Assembly: GCA_964584325.1 (NCBI GenBank)
Contig: CAZOZP010000005.1
Span: forward strand, 1 to 64,000
Source: CAZOZP01 sp964584325
GTDB taxonomy: Bacteria > Bacteroidota > Ignavibacteria > Ignavibacteriales > Melioribacteraceae
DNA length: 64,000 nt
Reading direction: 5' to 3'
Shown one piece after another: positions 6,997 through 15,614 of this stretch. The position numbers and the translations under genes are program-made. Position 1 is the stretch's first letter. The number at the start of each line of letters is the position of its first letter. The notes below the pieces were generated by a model. It was given only the letters and a program-made list of their open reading frames with translations, searched no databases and was not told where the DNA came from.

Positions 6997-8559
6997 ATGT
7001 CGAAAATAATGCATTTTTTGCTTATGCTTGTTTCAGTGAACTATATTTTTGCGCAAATTCCTACAGCCCCTTCCGAAGGAGACGGCTCGGAGGTAAATCC
7101 ATTTACAATATCTTCGCTGGAAAATTTGTATTGGATTGCCGCAGATACTGCCAATTGGAAGTATTGTTATGTACAGACAGAAAATATTGATGCATCAGGT
7201 ACTGCATTATGGTTTACCGGAGATCACGACGGAATTCCCGGAACTCCCGATATTCCGATGGGCTGGGTTCCGATAGGAAACGAAGTGAAGGCATTCAGAG
7301 GATGGTACGACGGTCAAAAACATTCCATAACCGGATTGTTTATCAACAGACCTGCTTATTCATTTCAGGGATTATTCGGATCTGTTGCAGACAGTAAGAT
7401 AGATAGTCTTTTTCTTTTAGCCTGTAGTGTAAGCGGTTCAAATTACACGGCAGGTTTAGTCGGATTTAACCGCAATTCTTTTCTCACAAACTGCTATGTT
7501 TCAGGAAGTGTTTCAGGTTCCGGAGATGTAGGCGGAGTAGTCGGGAATAATGCAAATTCAAGAATTACAAAGTGTGGCTCGGAAGCTGAGGTTCAGGGCG
7601 AAAGTTTCATTGGCGGGCTTATCGGCTATTCAATAACATCGCTGATTGCAGACTCCTGGGTAAAAGCAGCTGTTTCAGGGCAGTATGATGTAGGTGGTTT
7701 TACAGGCAACCTGACAGCTTCTGACGTAAGAAGATGTTTCTCTTCCGGCGATGTTTCGGGCCTCAGTTATGTAGGCGGATTTATCGGTCGCTCGCAGGAT
7801 GGAAGCTATGTAGAGACCTCATATTCGGAAGGAAATATAAATGCTCCCGGAAATTATACCGGAGGATTCATAGGTTACAATTCCGGCTCTGATGTAAGTA
7901 ATTGCTATGCCCTCGGTAATGTTATTGGAGATGCAGATGCCGGCGGATTTATCGGCAACGCCAATAATAATTCAATAATTATAAATTGTTATTCGATAGG
8001 TGCACCTTCCGGGACTAATTTTGTTGGCGGATTTATCGGATATGCGCCGGCTGCACAGATTACAGGCTGTTTCTGGGATACCGAAACAAGTCTTTTATCC
8101 GCAAGCTACGCCGGTACAGGTCTGGTTACTGCGGATATGAAAAACAATGAAACTTTTATTAATGCCGGCTGGAGTTCGGAAGTATGGTATATGGATGGAA
8201 TTTATAATTCGGGATACCCTTATTTATTCTGGCAGTATGATGATGGTTCGCCTCTCCCCGTTGAAGAGATCATAACTGAAGTTTCATCATTCGGACTTGA
8301 GCAGAATTATCCGAATCCTTTTAATCCGGTAACAACAATAAAATATTCAATTCCATCCGGTATAGAGACTTTGCAGGCAACGTCTCTGCGAATATATGAT
8401 ATATTAGGAAAAGAAGTCGCTGTTCTTGTAAACCAAAAACAAGCAGCCGGAAATTACGAAGTAAAATTCGATGCAAATAATATTGCTTCAGGAGTGTATA
8501 TATATAGGATAGAATCGGGGAACTTCAGCGATTCAAAACGAATGATGCTGGTGAAGTAA
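6997..8559 (+). CDS. Secreted GLUG-repeat protein with T9SS sorting domain
   Basis: The 520-residue protein begins with a signal peptide cleaved after about residue 20 (YIFAQ). Residues about 110-390 hold repeated GLUG-type units, visible as recurring GGFIGY, GGLIGYS and GGFIGN motifs. Such repeats are typical of surface adhesin-like proteins in the family. The end, from about residue 436, is a type A sorting domain of the type IX secretion system: QNYPNPFNP, IYDILGKEV, then a basic end (RMMLVK). The protein should cross the outer membrane and be attached or released at the surface. The ATG at 6997 has GAGG at 6988-6991 upstream. Its last 258 coding bases are nearly identical to those of the gene at 9003. 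The function of the repeat region is unknown. Confidence 0.85.
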   Translation: MSKIMHFLLMLVSVNYIFAQIPTAPSEGDGSEVNPFTISSLENLYWIAADTANWKYCYVQTENIDASGTALWFTGDHDGIPGTPDIPMGWVPIGNEVKAFRGWYDGQKHSITGLFINRPAYSFQGLFGSVADSKIDSLFLLACSVSGSNYTAGLVGFNRNSFLTNCYVSGSVSGSGDVGGVVGNNANSRITKCGSEAEVQGESFIGGLIGYSITSLIADSWVKAAVSGQYDVGGFTGNLTASDVRRCFSSGDVSGLSYVGGFIGRSQDGSYVETSYSEGNINAPGNYTGGFIGYNSGSDVSNCYALGNVIGDADAGGFIGNANNNSIIINCYSIGAPSGTNFVGGFIGYAPAAQITGCFWDTETSLLSASYAGTGLVTADMKNNETFINAGWSSEVWYMDGIYNSGYPYLFWQYDDGSPLPVEEIITEVSSFGLEQNYPNPFNPVTTIKYSIPSGIETLQATSLRIYDILGKEVAVLVNQKQAAGNYEVKFDANNIASGVYIYRIESGNFSDSKRMMLVK

Positions 8560-8611
8560 CAGGGTAACAGGTTACAGAGATACAAAGTTGGCAGGCGTAA
8601 AGTGTCTGCCC
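8302..8611 (+). repeat. Sorting-domain/terminator cassette, copy 1
   Basis: From 8302 to the stop codon this copy is identical to 10323-10580 except for two adjacent base changes near 8521. The similarity continues past the stop through the sequence TAACAGGGTAACAGG and into the terminator hairpin. The copy boundary upstream is sharp, just at the first base of the CAGAATTAT that encodes the QNY motif. This suggests recent gene conversion or cassette transfer. Confidence 0.9.
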
Positions 8612-8617
8612 TTTTTT
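8590..8617 (+). terminator. Rho-independent terminator after GLUG gene
   Basis: The hairpin GGCAG (8590-8594) / CTGCC (8606-8610) with an 11-base loop is followed by CTTTTTT. It lies about 30 bases after the stop at 8559, in the right orientation for that gene. Confidence 0.75.
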
Positions 8618-8714
8618 ATTTATGCCGTCGGGTGACTGAGGTCCTCGAAGGTATCCTAAGAAATTTAGCACAAAGTACGAAGGCAAAAAGAAAGACAGTA
8701 TTATTTTTCTTATT

Positions 8715-8748
8715 AAAAAAGAGACGCAAAGCCTTGTGTCTCTTTTTT
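8715..8748. terminator. Second, symmetric terminator hairpin
   Basis: AAAAAAGAGAC (8715-8725) pairs perfectly with GTCTCTTTTTT (8738-8748) around a 12-base loop. The A-run and T-run make it usable on either strand. There is no nearby minus-strand gene ending here, so it probably acts as a backup terminator for the gene ending at 8559. Confidence 0.7.
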
Positions 8749-9002
8749 AATCCATTGTAAATTTAATAATGTGTTGCAAAACACACAACCTGCCCCGAAG
8801 TCTTCCGGTGTAAATTTTAGCTTGTCTAATAAAATATATTTGCTAAAATACAATAAACTGTATTCGATATTGATTCTTAAGTACAATAATGATACTTCCT
8901 TACGAATTGCAAGGGAAAATCTATTAAAATGATTTAAATTTTCAGATGATTTTTGGTGTTTAAATTAGTAATACAATATTTCTTATTCCAATTGAGGTAT
9001 TG
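8749..9002. other. Intergenic region upstream of 9003
   Basis: This stretch is AT-rich and has no open frame of note. GAGGT at 8994-8998 is the ribosome binding site for the ATG at 9003. I see no convincing promoter match. With the two terminators before it, the gene-free region spans 8560-9002. Confidence 0.5.
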
Positions 9003-10580
9003 ATGAAGAAGCTTTTATTGATATTATCATTATTTGTGTTTTCAATTAATGCACAAACTAATTACCGTACAAACCAGACAATTCATGGTTATACCGAAAC
9101 CGGGGATATCAGCGGGTGGAATAAAAGTGCAGGAACATCTTTTCTATCAGATGAATTTGGATTTACTTTGACCCTAACCTTTGAAAGTCAGGCATTCGGT
9201 ACAGATTCCTGGTCAGAAAACGGCATTAATTGGATTAGTGGCTATTGGGCAGATATCAGAAACTATCGCGCACATAATGGAGGCAACCATTTAATGTTAG
9301 ATGTAAGCGGAGATTTTCTTCAGGCAGACCATAATTTGAACATCACAGAATTATTTGTTTTAGTTGATGATCAGATGGAGAACAATAACAGTTACGTTGA
9401 CTTTACAGGTTATGATTCAGGTAATAATGTTATTAAAACGCAAAGATATATTTCTCCGGATGAAGTGTCTTATGAACAAGTAACTTTAACAGGATTTGAA
9501 AATGTTCGTAAGCTTAAAATCGAGTTTGATGGTAATCCTAGTATCCTTATCGACGATGTTAGTTATGAAGACTTGGATCCCATATTTTCATTTTTAACCT
9601 TCGAAAGTCAGGCATTCGGTACAGATTCCTGGTCAGAGAACGGTATTAATTGGATTAGTGGCAATTGGGCAGATATCAGAAACTATCGCGCAAATAATGG
9701 AAGCAACCATTTAATGTTAGATGTAAGCGGAGATTTTCTTCAGGCAGACCATAATTTGAACATCACAGAATTATTTGTTTTAGTTGATGATCAGATGGAG
9801 AACAATAACAGTTACGTTGACTTTACAGGTTATGATTCAGGTAATAATGTTATTAAAACGCAAAGATATATTTCTCCGGATGAAGTGTCTTATGAACAAG
9901 TAACTTTAACAGGATTTGAAAATGTTCGTAAGCTTAAAATCGAGTTTGATGGTAATCCTAGTATCCTTATCGACGATGTTAGTTATGAAGACCTTGGTGC
10001 TCTGCCCGTTGAACTGACAACATTCACTGCATCTGTTTCAAACAGCAAAGTTGAGCTTAACTGGCAGACAGCAATGGAACTGAATAACCATGGATTTGAG
10101 ATAGAAAGAATAATAGCTGACGAAAAATGGGAAAAGATTGGTTTTGTTGAAGGTGCAGGTAATTCAAATAGTCCGAAATCATATTCATTCACTGATATTT
10201 TAACGGCAGTTGAGGGCTTACTAAGATACAGGTTAATGCAAATAGATAATGACGGAAAGTGTTCATATTCAAAAGAAATCACAGTTGAATTAACCGAAAT
10301 CCCTTCGGAATTCTCTTTATCTCAGAATTATCCGAATCCTTTTAATCCGGTAACAACAATAAAATATTCAATTCCATCCGGTATAGAGACTTTGCAGGCA
10401 ACGTCTCTGCGAATATATGATATATTAGGAAAAGAAGTCGCTGTTCTTGTAAACCAAAAACAAGCAGCCGGAAATTACGAAGTAAAATTCGATGCAAATA
10501 ATATTGCTTCAGGAGTGTATATATATAGGATAGAATCGGGGAGTTTCAGCGATTCAAAACGAATGATGCTGGTGAAGTAA
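9003..10580 (+). CDS. Secreted protein with duplicated domain and T9SS sorting domain
   Basis: The 525-residue protein has a signal peptide (LFVFSINAQ, cleaved near residue 18). ATG 9003 is chosen over the TTG at 9000 because of GAGG at 8994-8997. Residues about 60-192 and 200-332 are nearly identical copies of a domain rich in Asp, Asn and aromatics (LTFESQAFGTDSW to ILIDDVSYED), which looks like a beta-sandwich, perhaps carbohydrate-binding; no named family is recognised. A fibronectin-like segment follows (VELTTFTASVSNSKVELNW, about 335-430), as is common before these sorting domains. The end is a T9SS type A domain (QNYPNPFNP). It is likely a surface or secreted binding protein. The terminator at 10611 follows. 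Confidence 0.8.
   Translation: MKKLLLILSLFVFSINAQTNYRTNQTIHGYTETGDISGWNKSAGTSFLSDEFGFTLTLTFESQAFGTDSWSENGINWISGYWADIRNYRAHNGGNHLMLDVSGDFLQADHNLNITELFVLVDDQMENNNSYVDFTGYDSGNNVIKTQRYISPDEVSYEQVTLTGFENVRKLKIEFDGNPSILIDDVSYEDLDPIFSFLTFESQAFGTDSWSENGINWISGNWADIRNYRANNGSNHLMLDVSGDFLQADHNLNITELFVLVDDQMENNNSYVDFTGYDSGNNVIKTQRYISPDEVSYEQVTLTGFENVRKLKIEFDGNPSILIDDVSYEDLGALPVELTTFTASVSNSKVELNWQTAMELNNHGFEIERIIADEKWEKIGFVEGAGNSNSPKSYSFTDILTAVEGLLRYRLMQIDNDGKCSYSKEITVELTEIPSEFSLSQNYPNPFNPVTTIKYSIPSGIETLQATSLRIYDILGKEVAVLVNQKQAAGNYEVKFDANNIASGVYIYRIESGSFSDSKRMMLVK
9181..9994 (+). repeat. 420-bp in-frame tandem duplication
   Basis: Bases from 9181 are repeated from 9601, an offset of 420 bp or 140 codons. 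In the first 110 bases the copies differ at six positions, but from 9291/9711 on they are identical for about 280 bases. The uneven spread of differences suggests a recent duplication followed by partial gene conversion. Confidence 0.92.
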
Positions 10581-10635
10581 CAGGGTAACAGGTTCCAGAG
10601 AGACAAAGTTGGGGCAGGCTTACAGTGTCTGCCCC
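10323..10635 (+). repeat. Sorting-domain/terminator cassette, copy 2
   Basis: This is the second copy of the cassette at 8302-8611. It covers the coding end of the gene at 9003, the shared post-stop sequence, and the GC-rich terminator stem. The copies diverge upstream of 10323 and downstream of the terminator. Confidence 0.9.
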
Positions 10636-10640
10636 TTTAT
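10611..10640 (+). terminator. Terminator after duplicated-domain gene
   Basis: GGGGCAG (10611-10617) pairs with CTGCCCC (10629-10635) around an 11-base loop, followed by TTTATTATTATT. It separates the plus-strand gene from the convergent minus-strand gene that ends at 10648. Confidence 0.75.
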
Positions 10641-10647
10641 TATTATT

Positions 10648-13600
10648 CTATCTCGGAACTTTGCTCGTTTTGAAAAGATTAGTCTCAGGCTTTTGAAAAT
10701 CACTTTCCGTAACAATTCCGCTGAAATCGGTATCTGCCTTTTCGTATCCGGTTTTATTAAGATTATCGTTAACGGCTTTGTAATCAAAAGTATTTATTAT
10801 TCCGTTATTGTCTGCATCACCGGCATACATTCCGAAATATCCGCCTCCTAAATCCTTTACTGCATCATCTCCGTAACTCTTTACTGCAGAATCAGAAAAA
10901 TTATATGAAGCGGCACCAGAAGAAAGAGAAACTGCAGAATTGCTCATTATACTTAAATGATTACGGTGATGAATCACCACATAATAATTTCCTTCAGATA
11001 CATTAAAGACAACTGAAGCATTCCCAGAGGCAGAAACAATACTTCCGTCTTTTTTTACAAATGCAGCGGCTTCGGCTGCTTTAGTATCAGGTGCAGTACC
11101 GGTGCGGAGTTCGAGAAGTATCCAATCCAGAACATCTGCAGGAACTGATGCAACTGCTTCTATTCCGCCGTAATTATGCGGTGCGCTGTTATAAGGCTGC
11201 GTCAAAGGAACAGCTATGCCTGAATTATGAATTGTGTTATTCCAGGCTCCCTCTAGAATTACCTTAGCTCCTGTGAGTTGAGCCTGCGGAGCAGCTTTTA
11301 AGCCGAATTGAATATCATCAATAGCCACAGATCCTGTAGCAGTTCCGTCAAAATAAAGATAAACGTGCTGAAGAGTATTGGTAGCGGAAGGAATTTCAAT
11401 CACCCAGTCCTGAGTTCCGCTTAAGTTATTGTTAAAAAGTTTTGAAGAAGTTCCTGCGGCATAGTATTGTATTTTCGGATTTCCGGAAAGCACTTTTGTT
11501 TTGAACTTAAAAGTATAGGAAGACCCTGAAACAACAGGCTCTGTCAATGCAACATAAATCATAGGACGACTGTCGCTGGTTCCGGCTTGACTGATATTTA
11601 TAACACCGCTATAACTACCGGAAACTGGGGAAGAAGAAGAAACCGAAAAAGTGTAAACAGCTCCACCTAAAGCATTACTTTCGTACCAGCCGGATTTCGA
11701 TCCGCTTTCAAAATTGCCGTTTGTGGTAAGATTCACAAAAGTACCGGATTGGGAAGGTTCTGCAGGCACTGAATAAACGGAAGTGTTGTTTGCTGAAATT
11801 GCATTTCCTGCCAAATCTTTAACTCCCGCAACAGTTACCGTATATGAAGTACCCGGAGAATGAACTGAAGTACCGATTGTAACTTCATTGTCGTTTGATA
11901 GAACAGCGGAACTAACCGACACTCCGCCGCTTACTGAATAATTCAGAGTATTTTCCGCAGAAGTTTCTTCAAGAACTTCAGTAAAGACAATTCTTACACT
12001 TTGACTGTTAATGTAAACAGAGCTTTGAATTTCCGGAGGATCAGTATCAAGAACTACACTGTATGTAAATGAAGCAGTGTTTGCAGAAGGATTTATGGAA
12101 TTGCCGGAATTATCCGATACTCCGCTCACAGATACAGTATATGAAGAATTTGGAATAAAAGCCGAAGTTGTGAGAAGAACTTTGGAATTATCGGCCTGTC
12201 TTTGTGCTGATAATACCGAGATGCCGCCGGTTATTGTATAATTTGATGCCTGGGATGCAGAAATGCCGAGGTTCTCACTGAATGAAAGCATAAGCGAAGA
12301 TTCGCTTCCTGCTGCTGCTGAAATAAGCTGAGGCATAGTAACATCTGCGCCTAGGGAAGATTTCTGATATGCACCGGGATCTAAATTCATGGCTGTATTA
12401 ATAGAGTTTCCATCGAGATCATATTCAAATCCGGCAACAGGAATCCCCGTTCCAAGTGATGACGATCCGTCTCTTAGTCTTAAGTTGCCGTAAACGAAAG
12501 CACTCGTATAAGAAAGGTTAATCATTTCGGGATTCGCAAAACGGTCATTGTGAACATTTGCTTTAGTCAGCCATTTGGAAGCAATTTCCGAAGGATAAAT
12601 TCTTGCATCTGTCTGTGCGTAATCTGCTTGAGTTTCATACCTGCCGTATGGCAGAACAGAAGCGTTATATGCAATAGAACCCGTATAATAAATAAACCTG
12701 TGAATAGGAGAATTATTGAAAGTATAGTAAGTGTTATTATAAAAAGAATTGTTTTCCCACATTTCTCCGACCTGAAGATTTTCAGTTGTTCCGTTTCGAT
12801 AGGTGTAATTTACGTTCTTCGGCATACCTGTAATAACCGTTCCGATTATAATGTTATTCGAAAAAACATTTCCGGCAAATTCATTAACAAGCGGTGCGTT
12901 AGCGTGAAGCCAGCCAAGGAACATTGCATTCGGATTGCCGTAAAAAGTGTTGTTATAAATTTGTCCGTCAGTAACATTTTCGTATGCAAAAGCATAAGAC
13001 CCGGCTCCCTGAATTACATTGCCTCTTACGATAGTATATCTTTGTTCCATGAACTGTGAGTGAAGTTTTATTCCCTGAACAGTTGTACCTGAAATGAAAT
13101 TATATTCAACAATATTATTATCCCCTCCGCCTATATCAATAGCTTCTTCACTGATTTTATGAAATGTATTATGATGAATCCAAATGTTACCGTTGGCCGA
13201 ACCCATATTTATACAGTCCTCGCCTATAGTATTCTCAAATTCACAATAACCTATTTCTATATTATTGAGAGGCTTTGCGATATTTGGTTCAGGAGTATTT
13301 GCAGGCGCATAGGGATTGTAGAACCCCATTCTTCCTTCCGAAATTTTAAGTCGGAGGAATTTTACATGGTGGAGACCCATATCAGAATCGCTTGCACGCA
13401 GACTCAATTCTCCGATAAAATGAATATCCTGATAAATAAAATATGATTGTGACTGAAGTCTTACCGCAACACTGTAGGCAGACACCTGCTTGTTGGAAAT
13501 AACCGGTCTCGCCAAAGAAGGATTTCCGTAAGCTCCCATTACGATATAAGCACTCGAGTTACCGCTTTTCCCAACAGGAATATGAACTACTCCAACGGTA

Positions 13601-13824
13601 GAAATTGTTGGAGGAGCAAAAGTATCACCGCGCTTCAGGAGAATACTGTCGCCGGGATTGATTAAACCCCAGGAATTGTTAAGTTTTTGAAGTGTCTTCC
13701 AGGCAGAAGCAGGGCTTTTGCCGTTATTTGCATCATTGCCGTCTGTATCTGAAATATAATAGTTGGTTTGAGCCAAGGTAAGTGAAACAAATAATAAATT
13801 AATATATAATAAAATGCGGTACAT
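10648..13824 (-). CDS. Secreted right-handed beta-helix protein, multidomain
   Basis: The 1058-residue protein has a signal peptide ending LTLAQ. Residues about 20-490 look like a parallel beta-helix of the pectate-lyase/chondroitinase type, with the opening motif YYISDTDGNDANNG and repeated short N-rich turns. Two Ig-like domains follow (about 495-590 and 595-690, each with a YTVSVSGV/YTVTVAGV strand), then a CBM4/9-like domain (NGNFESGSKSGWYES, about 700-850), a domain ending in HHRNHLSIMS, and two EF-hand-like dockerin-type loops (DADNNGIINTFD and DTDFSGIVTESD). It has no T9SS domain of the QNYPNPFNP type. It probably binds or cleaves an acidic polysaccharide outside the cell; catalytic residues could not be fixed. 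AAGGAG lies upstream of its ATG. It is divergent from the gene at 14269. Confidence 0.75.
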   Translation of the reverse strand: MYRILLYINLLFVSLTLAQTNYYISDTDGNDANNGKSPASAWKTLQKLNNSWGLINPGDSILLKRGDTFAPPTISTVGVVHIPVGKSGNSSAYIVMGAYGNPSLARPVISNKQVSAYSVAVRLQSQSYFIYQDIHFIGELSLRASDSDMGLHHVKFLRLKISEGRMGFYNPYAPANTPEPNIAKPLNNIEIGYCEFENTIGEDCINMGSANGNIWIHHNTFHKISEEAIDIGGGDNNIVEYNFISGTTVQGIKLHSQFMEQRYTIVRGNVIQGAGSYAFAYENVTDGQIYNNTFYGNPNAMFLGWLHANAPLVNEFAGNVFSNNIIIGTVITGMPKNVNYTYRNGTTENLQVGEMWENNSFYNNTYYTFNNSPIHRFIYYTGSIAYNASVLPYGRYETQADYAQTDARIYPSEIASKWLTKANVHNDRFANPEMINLSYTSAFVYGNLRLRDGSSSLGTGIPVAGFEYDLDGNSINTAMNLDPGAYQKSSLGADVTMPQLISAAAGSESSLMLSFSENLGISASQASNYTITGGISVLSAQRQADNSKVLLTTSAFIPNSSYTVSVSGVSDNSGNSINPSANTASFTYSVVLDTDPPEIQSSVYINSQSVRIVFTEVLEETSAENTLNYSVSGGVSVSSAVLSNDNEVTIGTSVHSPGTSYTVTVAGVKDLAGNAISANNTSVYSVPAEPSQSGTFVNLTTNGNFESGSKSGWYESNALGGAVYTFSVSSSSPVSGSYSGVINISQAGTSDSRPMIYVALTEPVVSGSSYTFKFKTKVLSGNPKIQYYAAGTSSKLFNNNLSGTQDWVIEIPSATNTLQHVYLYFDGTATGSVAIDDIQFGLKAAPQAQLTGAKVILEGAWNNTIHNSGIAVPLTQPYNSAPHNYGGIEAVASVPADVLDWILLELRTGTAPDTKAAEAAAFVKKDGSIVSASGNASVVFNVSEGNYYVVIHHRNHLSIMSNSAVSLSSGAASYNFSDSAVKSYGDDAVKDLGGGYFGMYAGDADNNGIINTFDYKAVNDNLNKTGYEKADTDFSGIVTESDFQKPETNLFKTSKVPR

Positions 13825-14268
13825 TTTTTCTCCTTGAATTTATTTTCCCTTTGCAAAACAGAAATTATGCCTTAATAAAATCTTGCTTATCACAAAAACA
13901 ATGTAATGATTTCCGTGAACACAAAAAAGAGATAAGGAAATATTCTGCCTTTATAATAAAAGGGGATAAACTTGCTTTATTAAATCATCCCGGACAAATA
14001 TAACTATTATTACAAATTCGTTTCAGACTGAAAAAAAAATTGAAATTATGATCTGCGTCAAGATTTCTTTACATAAAAACAAAAACCTGCAACATTTTGC
14101 ACTTGTTTATCATTTTTCTGTGGTTTTAAAAGATAAATTTTCTATATTAGACATAGTGTCTAAATATTTATTCCTTGAAATTATTCGAAATAACTTTAAG
14201 CGGATCTAAAAATTTAGGACGTTAACGGGTTCGGGCAAAATTAATAACAAAATGTTTAGGGAGGTTTT
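13825..14268. other. Divergent intergenic region
   Basis: This 444-base AT-rich region separates the beta-helix gene (leftward) from a T9SS cargo gene (rightward). It must hold both promoters, but I find no full match to the Bacteroidota consensus. The only clear structure is the dyad at 14147-14163. GGGAGG at 14259-14264 is the ribosome binding site of the gene at 14269. Confidence 0.5.
14147..14163. promoter_or_regulatory. Dyad TTAGACA-TAG-TGTCTAA
   Basis: This is a perfect 7-bp inverted repeat with a 3-base centre, about 105 bases before the ATG at 14269. The shape fits an operator for a dimeric regulator. No T-run follows it. The regulator is unknown. Confidence 0.35.
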
Positions 14269-15522
14269 ATGAAATCTTTATCCGGTTTTTTTTTCGTATT
14301 AATTTTTAGCATAACGCTATATTCACAACCGCTGTCAACAAAAACAATTGATGGTAACGTGGGCGAATGGGAAAATGGTGAAAAATATCAATCAACCTGG
14401 GATAAGGGTTTTTGGTTATTAAGTTGGGATTCAGATTATATCTATCTGGGATTTGAAGTTACTAATACAAGTACAGACGGTACAACTCTTTTTGGGTTAG
14501 TATACTTTGATACAGATCCACAATCAAATCCTTTAAGTGGCGGCAATGGGGATTCTAATCCAAATCCAACAACTGATGTAGATACAAGTATAACACTGCC
14601 ATTTCTTGCAGATTTTGAGATATTTTTCAGGAATAATTCTTTTTCGATAAAAAAATTCCAAGGTTCAGAATGGGTATCTGTTGTTGCTCATCCTGATATT
14701 CAAATATCAAATAATTCAACAAATTACGATGTAGAGATGAGGATACCTAGGTCATTCTTGGGAAATCCGTCAGAATTATATACAACTTTTTTGAAAGTGA
14801 ATTCCACTAATTCTTATAAGGATGGTTTTGCTTTTGCTCCTTATAATGAGTTGAGAGGTACAGACAAAAATAATGCGGAAGACATTACTTTGATTAACCC
14901 ATTTAATTATTTCTATGAAGCCTCTCTGGTCGATGGAGTTTTCCCTTTTACAAGCGAAGATACTCCACTTCCTGTTGAACTTTCGGCATTCACTGCTTCG
15001 GCAAAAGCCGGTGGTGTGGAATTGAATTGGACTACAGCTTCTGAAGTAAATAACAACAGATTTGAAGTTGAAAGAAAATCTGCAGGCTCAAATTGGATAA
15101 AGCTTGCTCAGTTAAACGGAGCAGGAAACAGCAGCGCGGTTAATTCATACAGATTTTTCGATAAGGATGCATCGGTTGGAAGCTATTCTTACAGATTGAA
15201 ACAAGTTGACAACGATGGTAAATATGAATACAGTAAAATAGTTGAAGTTATTATTGCCGGGTCAACTGAATTACTGCAGAATTATCCTAATCCTTTTAAT
15301 CCGACTACTACAATAAGATTCACTCTTGCAGAAAATACAAATGTTAAGCTTACTGTTTATAACCTTCTCGGACAGGAAATCGGTGTTCTGATAAATCAAA
15401 GAATGGATGCCGGAAGCCATAATATTAAATTTGATGCTTCCAATCTGATTAGCGGTGTTTACTTGTATAAAATTGAAGCGGGCGGATATAGCAGGATTAA
15501 TAAAATGTTATTGATAAAGTAA
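14269..15522 (+). CDS. Secreted CBM9-like protein with T9SS sorting domain
   Basis: The 417-residue protein has a signal peptide ending LYSQ. Residues about 24-225 resemble a family 9 carbohydrate-binding or DOMON-like fold: TIDGNVGEWENGEKY opens it, then WDSDYIYLGFEV, then a strand pattern ending in MRIPRSFLG. Residues about 237-330 form a fibronectin-like linker (LPVELSAFTASAKAGGVELN, VDNDGKYEYSK), the same type as in the gene at 9003. The end is a type A sorting domain (QNYPNPFNP, YNLLGQEIG). It lies just before the exopolysaccharide cluster, so a role in binding surface polysaccharide is possible, though only its position suggests this. GGGAGG precedes the ATG. Confidence 0.78.
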   Translation: MKSLSGFFFVLIFSITLYSQPLSTKTIDGNVGEWENGEKYQSTWDKGFWLLSWDSDYIYLGFEVTNTSTDGTTLFGLVYFDTDPQSNPLSGGNGDSNPNPTTDVDTSITLPFLADFEIFFRNNSFSIKKFQGSEWVSVVAHPDIQISNNSTNYDVEMRIPRSFLGNPSELYTTFLKVNSTNSYKDGFAFAPYNELRGTDKNNAEDITLINPFNYFYEASLVDGVFPFTSEDTPLPVELSAFTASAKAGGVELNWTTASEVNNNRFEVERKSAGSNWIKLAQLNGAGNSSAVNSYRFFDKDASVGSYSYRLKQVDNDGKYEYSKIVEVIIAGSTELLQNYPNPFNPTTTIRFTLAENTNVKLTVYNLLGQEIGVLINQRMDAGSHNIKFDASNLISGVYLYKIEAGGYSRINKMLLIK

Positions 15523-15534
15523 CAGAGTAATATA

Positions 15535-15574
15535 GCGACAGAGTAACAAAGTTGATACTTTGTTGCTCTGTTGC
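15535..15574 (+). terminator. Long imperfect hairpin after T9SS gene
   Basis: The arms ACAGAGTAACAAAGT and ACTTTGTTGCTCTGT pair around a 4-base loop, with GC/GC at the ends, just after the stop at 15522. There is no clear T-run. The left arm resembles the post-stop sequence of the two cassette genes. It may be a terminator, an mRNA-end stabiliser or a repeat. Confidence 0.5.
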
Positions 15575-15614
15575 ATAATAGGTTGAGATTAAAAATAAAT
15601 GGAAAGTCATTGGC

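Noticed and set aside
10648..11000. Dockerin-like loops as a sign of a cellulosome
   Set aside because: No cohesin or scaffoldin is present. Similar EF-hand ends are common in Bacteroidota secreted proteins.
12550..13059. 169-codon plus-strand frame inside the beta-helix gene
   Set aside because: The minus-strand gene has a signal peptide, ribosome binding site and domain structure; this frame has none.
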